Positions 1 through 7,240 of a stretch of DNA of 64,000 nt are shown here, in pieces. This DNA is from Luteirhabdus pelagi (GTDB taxonomy: Bacteria > Bacteroidota > Bacteroidia > Flavobacteriales > Flavobacteriaceae), in contig NZ_JAECMS010000002.1 in NCBI RefSeq assembly GCF_016827595.1, positions 372,001-436,000 of the forward strand. The letters are read 5' to 3'. A program made the position numbers and the translations under genes. Position 1 is the stretch's first letter; the number at the start of each line of letters is the position of its first letter. Below the pieces are notes generated by a model that was not told the origin of the DNA, did not search any database, and saw only the letters and a program-made list of their open reading frames with translations.

Positions 1-779
1 GGAATCCGCGAAAAGCGAAGATTTTTATGTTCTTCATGAAATTGAGTCAGCACCATTTCTTCGTCTTCACTCGTTACCACGGCATACGGCGTCATCACGT
101 TTTTAGCCGTAACCGATTTAAAAATCAGTAGGTTTTTAATAACGGCGCTTTCACTTTCCTCGAAAACCCCTTCTTCCTCGGCGGCATCGGTAATCGCAAT
201 AAATTCTTCACGGCTCATCGTACTTACATGCGCACTTTTCCCTATCAATTTGGTGGTAAGCATCAAAAGCCATAGGATTCCAGTATACTTCAACGGAAAG
301 ATAATAATCTTTAAAAAGCGGGCGGTAAAGTTGCCTAGCGACTTCCAATAAGTAGCGCCGATGGTCTTCGGAATGATTTCAGAAACAATTAAAATCAAAA
401 CCGTCATAATAGCCGAAACAATTCCCACCATACCTCCGGAGGGCCATACTTTTTCGGCCTGAACCCCTACTAATATTGCACCTACGGTATGGGCAATAGT
501 GTTAAGGGTAAGGATAGCGATTAACGGCCGATCGATATCTTTTTTGAAATTGGCTAAGGTAAGGGCATAGCTTTTCCCTTCCTGCCGCTTCATTTTAATA
601 TATGTTGGTGTAAAACTTAACAGCGCTGCTTCCAGAACTGAACATAGAAATGAAAAGAAAATGGAAATAAGCGCATAGAGTATCAGTAAGGTCATGCCGA
701 CGATAAAAGTTTCGACTAAATTAAAGATTTTAGTAAGAATACCATCAAAAGGGTTTGTTAATAGCAAAAAAGGGAGCAT
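1..779 (-). CDS. CNNM/CorC-family membrane protein (C-terminus cut off)
   Basis: Read from the minus strand; the gene runs off the left edge, so only about 259 N-terminal residues are present. They form the CNNM (DUF21) domain with several hydrophobic helices, including the stretch SIFFSFLCSVLEAALLS and the family-typical VSEIIPKTIGATY, then enter a CBS region (KNVMTPYAVV, about residues 223-232). Family members are inner-membrane proteins linked to magnesium or cobalt efflux; flavobacterial GldE is related. The ATG at 779 has a GGGAG motif about 10 bases upstream, but that motif is also one arm of a terminator-like hairpin. The in-frame ATG at 695 (MTLLILYALIS) is the alternative start. Family call is strong, exact role unknown. 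Confidence 0.85.
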   Translation of the reverse strand, partial: MLPFLLLTNPFDGILTKIFNLVETFIVGMTLLILYALISIFFSFLCSVLEAALLSFTPTYIKMKRQEGKSYALTLANFKKDIDRPLIAILTLNTIAHTVGAILVGVQAEKVWPSGGMVGIVSAIMTVLILIVSEIIPKTIGATYWKSLGNFTARFLKIIIFPLKYTGILWLLMLTTKLIGKSAHVSTMSREEFIAITDAAEEEGVFEESESAVIKNLLIFKSVTAKNVMTPYAVVTSEDEEMVLTQFHEEHKNLRFSRI

Positions 780-792
780 TTTATTTGCTCCC
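766..792 (-). terminator. Intrinsic terminator-like hairpin
   Basis: Reading the minus strand, GGGAGC, a nine-base loop and GCTCCC are followed by six T residues (plus-strand A766-771). It lies just after the stop of the small membrane protein gene at 799 and reaches into the longer possible start of the CNNM gene. It either ends the upstream transcript or supplies a structured ribosome-binding site. Confidence 0.5.
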
Positions 793-798
793 TTTGTT

Positions 799-1269
799 TT
801 ATGACACCTTGAGTTTATTCACCATCTTTTGCCATTCCTGGGCCCGATGCAAACAAACCTTCGCATCGATAAAGGGCGTGTCCTCTTCCCTTTCGTTGTA
901 TAGCAGTAGTTCATGATGCTCTTTTGGATTGTCTACATCCAGCTGAATGCATTCAATCTCGTTAGGTTTCGCATTTCGAACTGAGATTTCACAATTTTGA
1001 AGCTGCGTAAGATCCACCAACTTGAAATCGCTTTTTTTGTTCGAAACATTATTGTTGAAGAGCAATTGCTTTTTCTCTGCATCCAATCCCAGCGCAACAT
1101 TTCCGATGATTTCAAGATTTGAGAACGTAAGCTGTTGCCCGTTTCCAAAGGATTTCATCCGTTTTAGGGTTTTCCGTTCGCTGCTAGAACCGTTTATAAT
1201 TATATATATGATGGGAAGAAAGAATAATAAGGCGATTCCCAAGCCGATAAACATTGAATAGGTATCCAT
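799..1269 (-). CDS. Hypothetical single-pass membrane protein
   Basis: I do not recognise this 156-residue protein. It begins with a strongly hydrophobic helix (about residues 6-26, MFIGLGIALLFFLPIIYIII), followed by a basic stretch (SERKTLKRMKSF) and a soluble, acidic domain of about 120 residues with no cysteines in a motif and no obvious catalytic pattern. The positive-inside rule suggests the C-terminal domain is cytoplasmic. It sits upstream of the CNNM gene on the same strand, separated by a terminator-like hairpin, so the two may not share a transcript. A pair of exact 10-bp direct repeats lies just upstream. Existence as a gene is likely from its length and conventional ATG; function is unknown. 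Confidence 0.65.
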   Translation of the reverse strand: MDTYSMFIGLGIALLFFLPIIYIIINGSSSERKTLKRMKSFGNGQQLTFSNLEIIGNVALGLDAEKKQLLFNNNVSNKKSDFKLVDLTQLQNCEISVRNAKPNEIECIQLDVDNPKEHHELLLYNEREEDTPFIDAKVCLHRAQEWQKMVNKLKVS

Positions 1270-1301
1270 TGTCGTGATTTTTTAAGTTGAAATAATGAAA
1301 T

Positions 1302-1331
1302 AGGGGATATCCGTTCCTAAAAGGGGATATC
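1302..1331. repeat. Two direct repeats AGGGGATATC, 20 bp apart
   Basis: AGGGGATATC occurs at 1302-1311 and again at 1322-1331, start to start exactly 20 bp, about two helical turns. They lie upstream of the gene starting at 1269. Spacing on one face of the helix resembles an operator, but no regulator is known for it. Confidence 0.4.
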
Positions 1332-1357
1332 AAAAAACTAAAATGTCACGAAAGGAA

Positions 1358-1705
1358 TTACCAAAAGGCGTGAAAGGGATACATACGAACCATCAGTCGA
1401 TGTTGAATATCAAAGGCTCGACGTAACGAATAAGAATGGGTTGCCTCCTTTGAAGCAATCTTTGAAAGACGTATAGTTGTGAAGGAAACATTCGAAAACG
1501 GCAAAGGCTCAAACTCCAAACCTTCCGAAAGCTGCGGAGCCACTTCTTCAACTACCGCAACTGCCGTGAAATGCTGCTGCGAACTAAATTGGTCTTCATC
1601 GCTACTAGGAACTTTTGAAACCGGTAGTGCCCAACTGCTCTGAAAGACCGTAAGGGCAACGACCAGGATCGAAAAGAAAACCTTGAATGTTTGTGTTTGC
1701 TTCAC
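1358..1705 (-). CDS. Hypothetical small secreted protein
   Basis: An unrecognised 115-residue protein starting with GTG. The N-terminus has a signal-peptide pattern: basic start (MKQTQTFK), hydrophobic core (VFFSILVVALTVFQSSWA) and a plausible cleavage after the ALP region. The mature part is short, serine/glutamate-rich at first and basic towards the end, with no recognisable domain. A TACATTTG -7 box (plus strand 1710-1717) ends only four bases before the GTG, so if that promoter is used the transcript would be nearly leaderless. There is no ATG alternative that keeps the signal peptide. Could be a secreted or periplasmic protein, or a spurious reading frame. Confidence 0.45.
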   Translation of the reverse strand: MKQTQTFKVFFSILVVALTVFQSSWALPVSKVPSSDEDQFSSQQHFTAVAVVEEVAPQLSEGLEFEPLPFSNVSFTTIRLSKIASKEATHSYSLRRAFDIQHRLMVRMYPFHAFW

Positions 1706-1709
1706 CTAG

Positions 1710-1717
1710 CAAATGTA
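1710..1717 (-). promoter_or_regulatory. Flavobacterial -7 box (TACATTTG)
   Basis: Minus-strand TACATTTG matches the Bacteroidota TAnnTTTG consensus. It ends four bases before the GTG of the small secreted protein. No TTG -33 element lies at the usual 17-23 base spacing. Confidence 0.35.
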
Positions 1718-1759
1718 AGTGGGAATTACGATATGTGATGCTAAAAAAAGAATAATTTT

Positions 1760-2269
1760 CTACCAACCCGAATATGGTGGCGGTTCAATGCCGTTGAGGT
1801 TTAGGTAAACGATCAACTGCCCACGATGGTGGGTAACATGGTCCTGCAGTAGGTTTAAAATTTGAAGCTTACTTTTTGCACCGGCAAAGAAATCGACCGT
1901 TTTTAAAAATTCGGTTTCAGGTGTTTGCTGAAGTATGGTTGAAACACTATCGAACGAATCTTTAAGTTGGGAAATCAATATTTTTTTTGAAACCGTCTTT
2001 TCTGAAGTTTCTCTTTTATATTCTTTTTGGGTGAAGTAGGTGGTGCTTAACCATTCCATATTTCCCTTTATGTGAAGTAGTTGTTCCTGAAACGTCATTT
2101 GCCGTTCCGTTGGCTTAAAACTGAAGTGTTCTTCGGGCATAGCTTCCACAATGGCGATAAGATATTCCTTGGAGTGTTCCCACTTCTCTAAAAAAGCTTC
2201 TTTTACTGAAGCTTGCTGCGCAATGGCGACCATCGGTAGTAAAAACAAACAAAACAATGCCTTTTTCAT
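1760..2269 (-). CDS. DinB-family protein with signal peptide
   Basis: A 169-residue DinB/DUF1572-type four-helix-bundle protein. Three histidines expected to bind a divalent metal are present: H66 in LLHIKGN and H144/H148 in HVTHHRGQ, the classic C-terminal DinB motif. Family members include putative metal-dependent hydrolases and thiol transferases, and the substrate here is unknown. Unlike cytoplasmic DinB proteins it begins with a signal peptide (MKKALFCLFLLPMVAIAQQ), so it should act in the periplasm or envelope. The stop is followed by an unrelated small gene, while its start lies five bases from the hemB stop, suggesting transcription from hemB. Confidence 0.85.
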   Translation of the reverse strand: MKKALFCLFLLPMVAIAQQASVKEAFLEKWEHSKEYLIAIVEAMPEEHFSFKPTERQMTFQEQLLHIKGNMEWLSTTYFTQKEYKRETSEKTVSKKILISQLKDSFDSVSTILQQTPETEFLKTVDFFAGAKSKLQILNLLQDHVTHHRGQLIVYLNLNGIEPPPYSGW

Positions 2270-2273
2270 AGGG

Positions 2274-3263
2274 TTACATGATTAGCTTCACCACATCCTT
2301 TGCAAAATAGCTGGCAATAATATCAGCACCTGCCCTTTTGATGGCGGTTACCTGCTCCATCATCACCGCATTATGGTCGAGCCATCCTTTTTCTGCTGCG
2401 GCCTTCAACATTGCATATTCACCACTAACCTGATACACCGCTACGGGCACATCAACCGCATTACGCACATCGCGGACAATATCTAAATAACAAAGGCCTG
2501 GCTTCACCATTACGATATCGGCGCCTTCCTGTACATCCATAAGTGTTTCACGAATGGCTTCCTTCCGATTGGCAGGGTCCATTTGGTAGGTTTGCTTATC
2601 CTTTGGAATATCCTGCTGATCGACCGGAGCACTGTCCAACGCATCGCGAAACGGACCATAAAAAGCAGACGCATACTTCGCGCTATAGCTCATAATTCCC
2701 GTATCATGGAAACCTTCATCCTCCAAAAGGCTTCGAATTTCAAAAATACGTCCGTCCATCATATCGCTGGGCGCTACGAAATCGGCCCCGGCCTTTGCGT
2801 GAGAAAGCGCCATTTCAGCAAGAATGGCATTGGTATCGTCGTTTACGATACTGCCTTCGGACACTATTCCGTCATGCCCATACACCGAATACGGGTCTAG
2901 GGCCACATCGGTCATAATCAGCATTTCAGGTACGGTTTCCTTCACTGTTTTGATAGCACGTTGCATCAACCCTTCAGTGTTTAAGGCTTCTGTTCCACTA
3001 TTGTCCTTTAGGTTATCCGGTACTTTCACAAATAATAACACCGACTTCAATCCAAGGCTCCATAATTCCTTCACCTCTTTCTTCAGCAAATCCAAACTGT
3101 AGCGATAGTAGTTCGGCATGGAAGTGATTTCTTCCTTCACTCCAGAACCTTCCACTACAAAAAGTGGTACTAGAAAATCGTTGGGTGAAATATGGGTTTG
3201 TCGCACCAAGCTTCTAATGGCATCTGATTGTCGTAGTCTTCTATTTCGTCGTAGTGGATACAT
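2274..3263 (-). CDS. hemB: Porphobilinogen synthase (ALA dehydratase)
   Basis: HemB condenses two 5-aminolevulinate molecules to porphobilinogen in cytoplasmic tetrapyrrole synthesis. The 329-residue product has both Schiff-base lysines: K196 in MSYSAKYASAFYGPF and K254 in VMVKPG. The metal-site segment reads DVALDPYSVYGHDG, with aspartates where zinc enzymes carry cysteines, so a magnesium-type, zinc-independent enzyme is expected. I chose the ATG at 3263 (MYPLRRNRR), the usual family start; the frame stays open upstream to 3392 but that extension would overlap the flippase gene by 110 bases. The upstream flippase stop is 19 bases away and a DinB-type gene follows. Confidence 0.96.
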   Translation of the reverse strand: MYPLRRNRRLRQSDAIRSLVRQTHISPNDFLVPLFVVEGSGVKEEITSMPNYYRYSLDLLKKEVKELWSLGLKSVLLFVKVPDNLKDNSGTEALNTEGLMQRAIKTVKETVPEMLIMTDVALDPYSVYGHDGIVSEGSIVNDDTNAILAEMALSHAKAGADFVAPSDMMDGRIFEIRSLLEDEGFHDTGIMSYSAKYASAFYGPFRDALDSAPVDQQDIPKDKQTYQMDPANRKEAIRETLMDVQEGADIVMVKPGLCYLDIVRDVRNAVDVPVAVYQVSGEYAMLKAAAEKGWLDHNAVMMEQVTAIKRAGADIIASYFAKDVVKLIM

Positions 3264-3282
3264 GTAGCTATTTTTTGAAGCA

Positions 3283-4746
3283 TTATCGGCGTCGCAGTAT
3301 TGATTGCAACGTCTTTCGTTCGCCTCGATATATGATATACAAAAATACCAATAATAACGGTGCTCCGAAGATAAGTCGACTATCAAAAGCATAAAATGAT
3401 AACGCTGCGAACCCTATGGCCAATAATAGGTAGCCACCAATTGTTGCAATTTTGTACGGCACCGCATAATACCGTTGGCCATAAAAGTAGGAGAGCAGCA
3501 TCATACTTCCGTAGGCTGCCAATGTTGCAATCGCTGAACCCAAGTAGCTTAAGATCGGAATTAGCAGAAAGTTTAGTCCGAGTGTTATCATGGCACCCAC
3601 AACGGAAATAATCGCTCCGAAATGTGTCCGATCCGTGATCTTGTACCAGACCGATAGGTTATGGTAGATTCCCAGACAAAGATTGGCAAGAAGAATTATC
3701 GGAACGATGGAAAGCGCCTCCCAATACGCACTATCGGGTATTAGTATTTGTTTGAAAACATCAATAAATACAATTACGGTAAGAAGGATAAGGCTTCCAA
3801 AAATGCTGAAGTACTTGGTAATGGTTGCATAGGTTTGCTTGGCATTTTCGCTTCCGGCATGATTGAAAAAGAAGGGCTCTATTCCCAATCGAAATGCGGT
3901 GGCAAAAAGCGTCATAAAAACCCCTAATTTATAACAGGCCGCATACACTCCAACTTCCGATTCGGCGATGTGTGGTGGAAGTAAATATTTCAATAGTATT
4001 TTGTCAAACGCTTCATTGATTGAAAAGGCGATTCCCGCAATCAAAATCGGCATGGCATATCGTAGCATTCCTTTCCATAGTTTGGCATGAAAACCGATCC
4101 CAATTTTTTGATAAATGGGTAAGAGCATCAACAATGTTAGGCCGCTTGCAATGATGTTGGCGATGAATACATAAGCAACCTTTTGCTCGTTTAACCAAAT
4201 GGAGCTCCAAAACGAATCGGGATTGGCTTCTGCCAGATGGGGCAACCAAAGAAAGAAAAATAGGTTGAACCCAAGATTGATGATGACATTCAATATTTTA
4301 ATGATGGCATAGCGCATCGGTCGCTCATGAATCCGAAACCAAGCGAAAGGGATCACCGCCAAGGCGTCCAATGCCAAAATGATAAGACCATAGAGCACAT
4401 ATTCCGGCCGAAAGTCGAGCCATGCACCAATATTTTCAGAAAAAGGAAGTGTGAGTGCAAGAAACAGAATGGTTGTAACAAGCAGTGAAAATAAGGCTGT
4501 CTTTTGTACCGCAGCTTCCTCACCTGGATGTTTGTTTACGAATCGGAAAAAGGCAGTCTCCATTCCGTAGGAAAGCAGCACATTCCCTAAAATCAAAAAC
4601 GCCATCAAAGACGCATAAACGCCGTATTGGGATGTTCCAAGTACAGAAACATACAAGGGCACTAAAATGATGCCTAACGCACGTGGCAATACGGTTGCCA
4701 GGCCATATATGGCTGTTTGTTTGAATAGTTTTTGGAAAATGCTCAA
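3283..4746 (-). CDS. Polysaccharide flippase (Wzx-like, MOP superfamily)
   Basis: A 487-residue integral membrane protein with about 12-14 hydrophobic helices. The N-terminal signature FKQTAIYGLATVLPRALGIILVPLY is typical of flavobacterial oligosaccharide flippases that move lipid-linked glycans across the inner membrane. The start codon is TTG, supported by alignment with the family N-terminus and by a TATTTTTG -7 box 19 bases upstream. It stands alone, 18 kb from the main polysaccharide cluster, which carries its own different flippase, so it may serve another lipid-linked glycan. Confidence 0.88.
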   Translation of the reverse strand: MSIFQKLFKQTAIYGLATVLPRALGIILVPLYVSVLGTSQYGVYASLMAFLILGNVLLSYGMETAFFRFVNKHPGEEAAVQKTALFSLLVTTILFLALTLPFSENIGAWLDFRPEYVLYGLIILALDALAVIPFAWFRIHERPMRYAIIKILNVIINLGFNLFFFLWLPHLAEANPDSFWSSIWLNEQKVAYVFIANIIASGLTLLMLLPIYQKIGIGFHAKLWKGMLRYAMPILIAGIAFSINEAFDKILLKYLLPPHIAESEVGVYAACYKLGVFMTLFATAFRLGIEPFFFNHAGSENAKQTYATITKYFSIFGSLILLTVIVFIDVFKQILIPDSAYWEALSIVPIILLANLCLGIYHNLSVWYKITDRTHFGAIISVVGAMITLGLNFLLIPILSYLGSAIATLAAYGSMMLLSYFYGQRYYAVPYKIATIGGYLLLAIGFAALSFYAFDSRLIFGAPLLLVFLYIIYRGERKTLQSILRRR

Positions 4747-4765
4747 GCGAGATAATTTTTCGCTT

Positions 4766-4773
4766 CAAAAATA
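4766..4773 (-). promoter_or_regulatory. -7 box (TATTTTTG) of the flippase gene
   Basis: Minus-strand TATTTTTG matches TAnnTTTG, with a 19-base gap to the TTG start at 4746. It supports the choice of that non-ATG start. No clear -33 TTG was found. Confidence 0.4.
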
Positions 4774-4786
4774 AGGATAATATTTC

Positions 4787-5290
4787 CTAGTTATCGTCTT
4801 TCGGCGCACCAGGATATGCCAAGGTTTCCTTTCGCTCTAGGGAAGCGACTTTATAATAGTGTTGCGTACCATTTTGGGTGAAAGAAATAACGGCTTGGTT
4901 ATCCTCCAATTCGAAAGGAACTTTTTGTGGTGGGGTGTTCTGCGACTCTTTCACGGAATCGGCGTCCATTACCATATCCGACTTCGAATTCTTTTTGAAA
5001 TGTGCTTCATAACGAATGCGATGTCTCGGTGACGTATTTAACGGTTGTGCCTTACCCTGAAAGTAAAGTTGCTGAAATACCACACCTTCTTCCACAGAAG
5101 CAAAGGTGATGTATACATCGGTTCCCGAACCACCTTCCGGAACACCTGCTACCCAATTCTGATAGTAGGCTTCACCGATTTCAAAAGGTGGATTTGACGT
5201 GAGTTCCATAGTGTTCTGACTGCTACCACAATTGGAAAAGCTAAGTAATACTAAGCTGATAAGTACAATGGTAATTTTATTTCGAAACAT
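4787..5290 (-). CDS. Hypothetical lipoprotein
   Basis: A 167-residue predicted lipoprotein I cannot assign to a named family. The start at 5290 (MFRNKITIVLISLVLLSFSNC) gives a compact lipoprotein signal peptide with the lipidated cysteine at C21; the longer reading to 5341 would put 17 extra residues before it and overlap the next gene's coding end. The mature protein has a beta-rich look (ITFASVEEGVVFQQLYFQG, HYYKVASLERKE) and ends in a proline/aspartate tail. It follows a small beta-barrel gene on the same strand by 28 bases, so the two may be co-expressed envelope proteins. Confidence 0.75.
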   Translation of the reverse strand: MFRNKITIVLISLVLLSFSNCGSSQNTMELTSNPPFEIGEAYYQNWVAGVPEGGSGTDVYITFASVEEGVVFQQLYFQGKAQPLNTSPRHRIRYEAHFKKNSKSDMVMDADSVKESQNTPPQKVPFELEDNQAVISFTQNGTQHYYKVASLERKETLAYPGAPKDDN

Positions 5291-5318
5291 AACATTCTTT
5301 TTAGTGAAGATACATAAA

Positions 5319-5855
5319 TTATATTCGATATGCGACGCCAAGAAATCCTGTTGGACCTTGAGCTGCGGTTACATTTAAGGTCACATTCTTTGCATCGAAA
5401 TAAGGAATAAGCATACGGAACGACCAGTTCTCATTAAAATGATATTGGCCTCCAACCCCAATTGTGAAAATTGTCAAAGCACTGTTTTGGATTTGGTTTC
5501 GAGTGAAATCCTCAAATCCGAAGCCATAGCCCAGTTGTACAAATACATCGAACCGTTCTTTATTAAATGCATAATATTGAAGCGTTGGAATAATCCCATA
5601 ACCGTTAGCGGTGACATCGTTATCATTTTTAAATACTGTGTTGTTAGAGGTGAAAAAACTGATTCCAGCTGAAAACTTGTTGGCAACAAAAAATTCTGAA
5701 GTCAATAAGCCAATGGCGCCAAGATTATTGGATCCTATAGTAGTGACAAGTGGCGCAGCCTGAACCGAAAGGGTAATATCACCTTTAGCATTTTGAGCGA
5801 TTAGACTAGTGAATGAAAATGCAGTAATGCAAATGGCTGTTAAGAGATATTTCAT
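5319..5855 (-). CDS. Outer-membrane beta-barrel protein
   Basis: A 178-residue protein with a signal peptide ending in SLIAQ, followed by alternating hydrophobic and polar strands rich in aromatic residues (YGIIPTLQYYAF, FDVFVQLGYGFGF, WSFRMLIPYF) and a C-terminal strand ending VAYRI. This is the pattern of small OmpA/PorT-type eight-stranded barrels. No C-terminal peptidoglycan-binding domain is present. The terminator of the atp operon lies between this gene and atpG, so it is a separate transcription unit. Confidence 0.8.
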   Translation of the reverse strand: MKYLLTAICITAFSFTSLIAQNAKGDITLSVQAAPLVTTIGSNNLGAIGLLTSEFFVANKFSAGISFFTSNNTVFKNDNDVTANGYGIIPTLQYYAFNKERFDVFVQLGYGFGFEDFTRNQIQNSALTIFTIGVGGQYHFNENWSFRMLIPYFDAKNVTLNVTAAQGPTGFLGVAYRI

Positions 5856-5906
5856 ATTTGAAAATGTTAGTTAGTGTGAAAGCTATAACAAAAAGCATTC
5901 CCAATT

Positions 5907-5944
5907 AAAAAAGCCTTTGAGGATTTCTCCCAAAAGGCTTTTTA
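5907..5944. terminator. Terminator after the atp operon
   Basis: Arms AAAAAGCCTTT (5908-5918) and AAAGGCTTTTT (5933-5943) form an 11-bp perfect stem with a 14-base loop, and the T tract lies on both strands. It follows the atpG stop at 5966 and precedes the next minus-strand gene. Confidence 0.85.
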
Positions 5945-5965
5945 TACTTAAATAATATGGTTGTA

Positions 5966-6838
5966 TTATCCTGCCAAGGCTTCGGCACCACCAACGATCT
6001 CTAGGATCTCTCCGGTAATGGCTGCCTGACGGGCTTTGTTGTATTCCAATGTAAGATCGGCTTTCAATTCCGCGGCGTTATCGGTTGCTTTGTGCATGGC
6101 GGTCATACGCGCACCATGTTCAGAGGCAACACTATCGCGAATCGCTTTAAACAATTGTGTTTTTAAGCTTTTTGGAATCAATTCCTTAACGATTTCAGCC
6201 TTATTTGGTTCAAAAATGTAATCGGCAGTAGCGTTTTGCACTTCTGTCTCGTCCATTTTCGGTGGCATAATCGGAAGAAACTGTTCGTTCATCACGATTT
6301 GTGTAGCGGCATTTTTAAACTTGTTGTATAACAATACGATCTTATCGTAAGAACCGTCATCAAATTTCTCCATCAACATTTCAGCGATAGCTGATACCGC
6401 ATCAAACTGAAGATCGTCATAAATATCACTTTCATTTGCGATAACGTTTCCGCTTCGCTTCAACAAGTCGTTTGCCTTCTTTCCGATGGCAACATAATGC
6501 ACCTCTTTTCCTGCAAAGGTTTCATTTGCCGTGCGTCGAGCTTCCTTGATGATATTACTATTAAAAGCTCCAGCCAATCCGCGGTTAGAGGTAATGGCTA
6601 CGACAAGTACTTTGTTTACTTCGCGTTGCTCTGCAAACTTACTACCGCTATCGGCATCCAAGGTTGCGCTTAAGTTTTGAAGTAGTTCGGTAAGCTTATC
6701 GGCATACGGACGCATTGCAGTAATGGCATCCTGCGCCTTCTTCAACTTAGCAGCAGACACCATTTTCATGGCACTGGTAATCTGCATGGTTGATCCAACC
6801 GATGTGATTCTACTTCGTATTTCCTTTAAATTCGCCAT
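5966..6838 (-). CDS. atpG: F1Fo ATP synthase gamma subunit
   Basis: The central rotor stalk of F1, which couples proton-driven rotation of the c-ring to catalysis in the alpha-beta hexamer. The 290-residue length is usual. Conserved termini are visible: N-terminal EIRSRITSVGSTMQITSAMKMVSAAKL and C-terminal NKARQAAITGEILEIVGGAEAL, which form the coiled-coil shaft. It is the last gene of the atp operon here and is separated from atpA by an inserted four-helix-bundle gene. A strong terminator follows. Neither atpD nor atpC is found downstream. Confidence 0.97.
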   Translation of the reverse strand: MANLKEIRSRITSVGSTMQITSAMKMVSAAKLKKAQDAITAMRPYADKLTELLQNLSATLDADSGSKFAEQREVNKVLVVAITSNRGLAGAFNSNIIKEARRTANETFAGKEVHYVAIGKKANDLLKRSGNVIANESDIYDDLQFDAVSAIAEMLMEKFDDGSYDKIVLLYNKFKNAATQIVMNEQFLPIMPPKMDETEVQNATADYIFEPNKAEIVKELIPKSLKTQLFKAIRDSVASEHGARMTAMHKATDNAAELKADLTLEYNKARQAAITGEILEIVGGAEALAG

Positions 6839-6844
6839 CTTTTC

Positions 6845-7240
6845 AAGTTATGAGTTACGAGTTAAGAGTTAAGAATTCTTAATTATTGAAACAAGAATTC
6901 TAATTAACTCATCACACTTCTCTTTCAAATTGTCAGGAACCTCTCGACAAGTGGCCTCTATTAAGTCTAGCCAATATGCTGTTTCATCAGCTTCTTTTAG
7001 AGCAATTCCAAATTTATTTTTAAAATCTTTGGTGCTAACACCTCTTTGAGCTTCTCTTACATTAGCTCCGATGCTTGTACCACTTCTAATTAATTGTTTT
7101 GCTAGCTCAAATTCCTTATTCTCTTTCAGTATCCTAGCAAATTCAACTATTTTAACTGCGAATTCAAAGCTTTTGATCCGGATTGGACTGTTTTTCAAAT
7201 CTCCCATCACTCATCACTCTGAACTCACAACTCTGAACTT
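6845..7240 (-). repeat. Inserted element with 7-bp-periodic inverted arms
   Basis: The interval between atpA and atpG is bracketed by inverted arms. On the left (plus strand) five units AAGTT/GAGTT/GAGTT/GAGTT/GAATT start at 6845, 6852, 6859, 6866 and 6873. On the right (minus strand) five similar units AAGTT, GAGTT, GAGTT, GAGTG, GAGTG occupy 7236, 7229, 7222, 7215 and 7208. In RNA the arms would pair as 5-bp blocks separated by 2-base internal loops, looping out the enclosed gene. The right arm touches the atpA stop and the left arm ends seven bases from the atpG start. Confidence 0.75.
6869..7207 (-). CDS. Four-helix-bundle protein (S23/IVS type)
   Basis: A 112-residue protein of the family named for the open reading frame in 23S rRNA intervening sequences (TIGR02436-type). 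Typical segments are FEFAVKIVEFARIL, the central LIRSGTSIGANVREAQRGVS and ALKEADETAYWLDLIEA. The family forms pentameric helical bundles and its function is not established. I chose ATG at 7207; the GTG at 7210 only adds one residue. The gene interrupts the atp operon between atpA and atpG and sits within a pair of inverted 7-bp-repeat arms, whose right arm contains the start region and whose left arm contains the stop. Likely a transferred insert rather than an ATP synthase part. Confidence 0.88.
   Translation of the reverse strand: MGDLKNSPIRIKSFEFAVKIVEFARILKENKEFELAKQLIRSGTSIGANVREAQRGVSTKDFKNKFGIALKEADETAYWLDLIEATCREVPDNLKEKCDELIRILVSIIKNS

Noticed and set aside
3264-3392. N-terminal extension of hemB
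   Set aside because: It would overlap the flippase gene and lies before the conserved HemB start MYPLRRNRR.
6845-7240. The atp insert as a classical insertion sequence
   Set aside because: It has no transposase, no target duplication, and its arms are simple 7-bp repeats and not IS-type terminal repeats.
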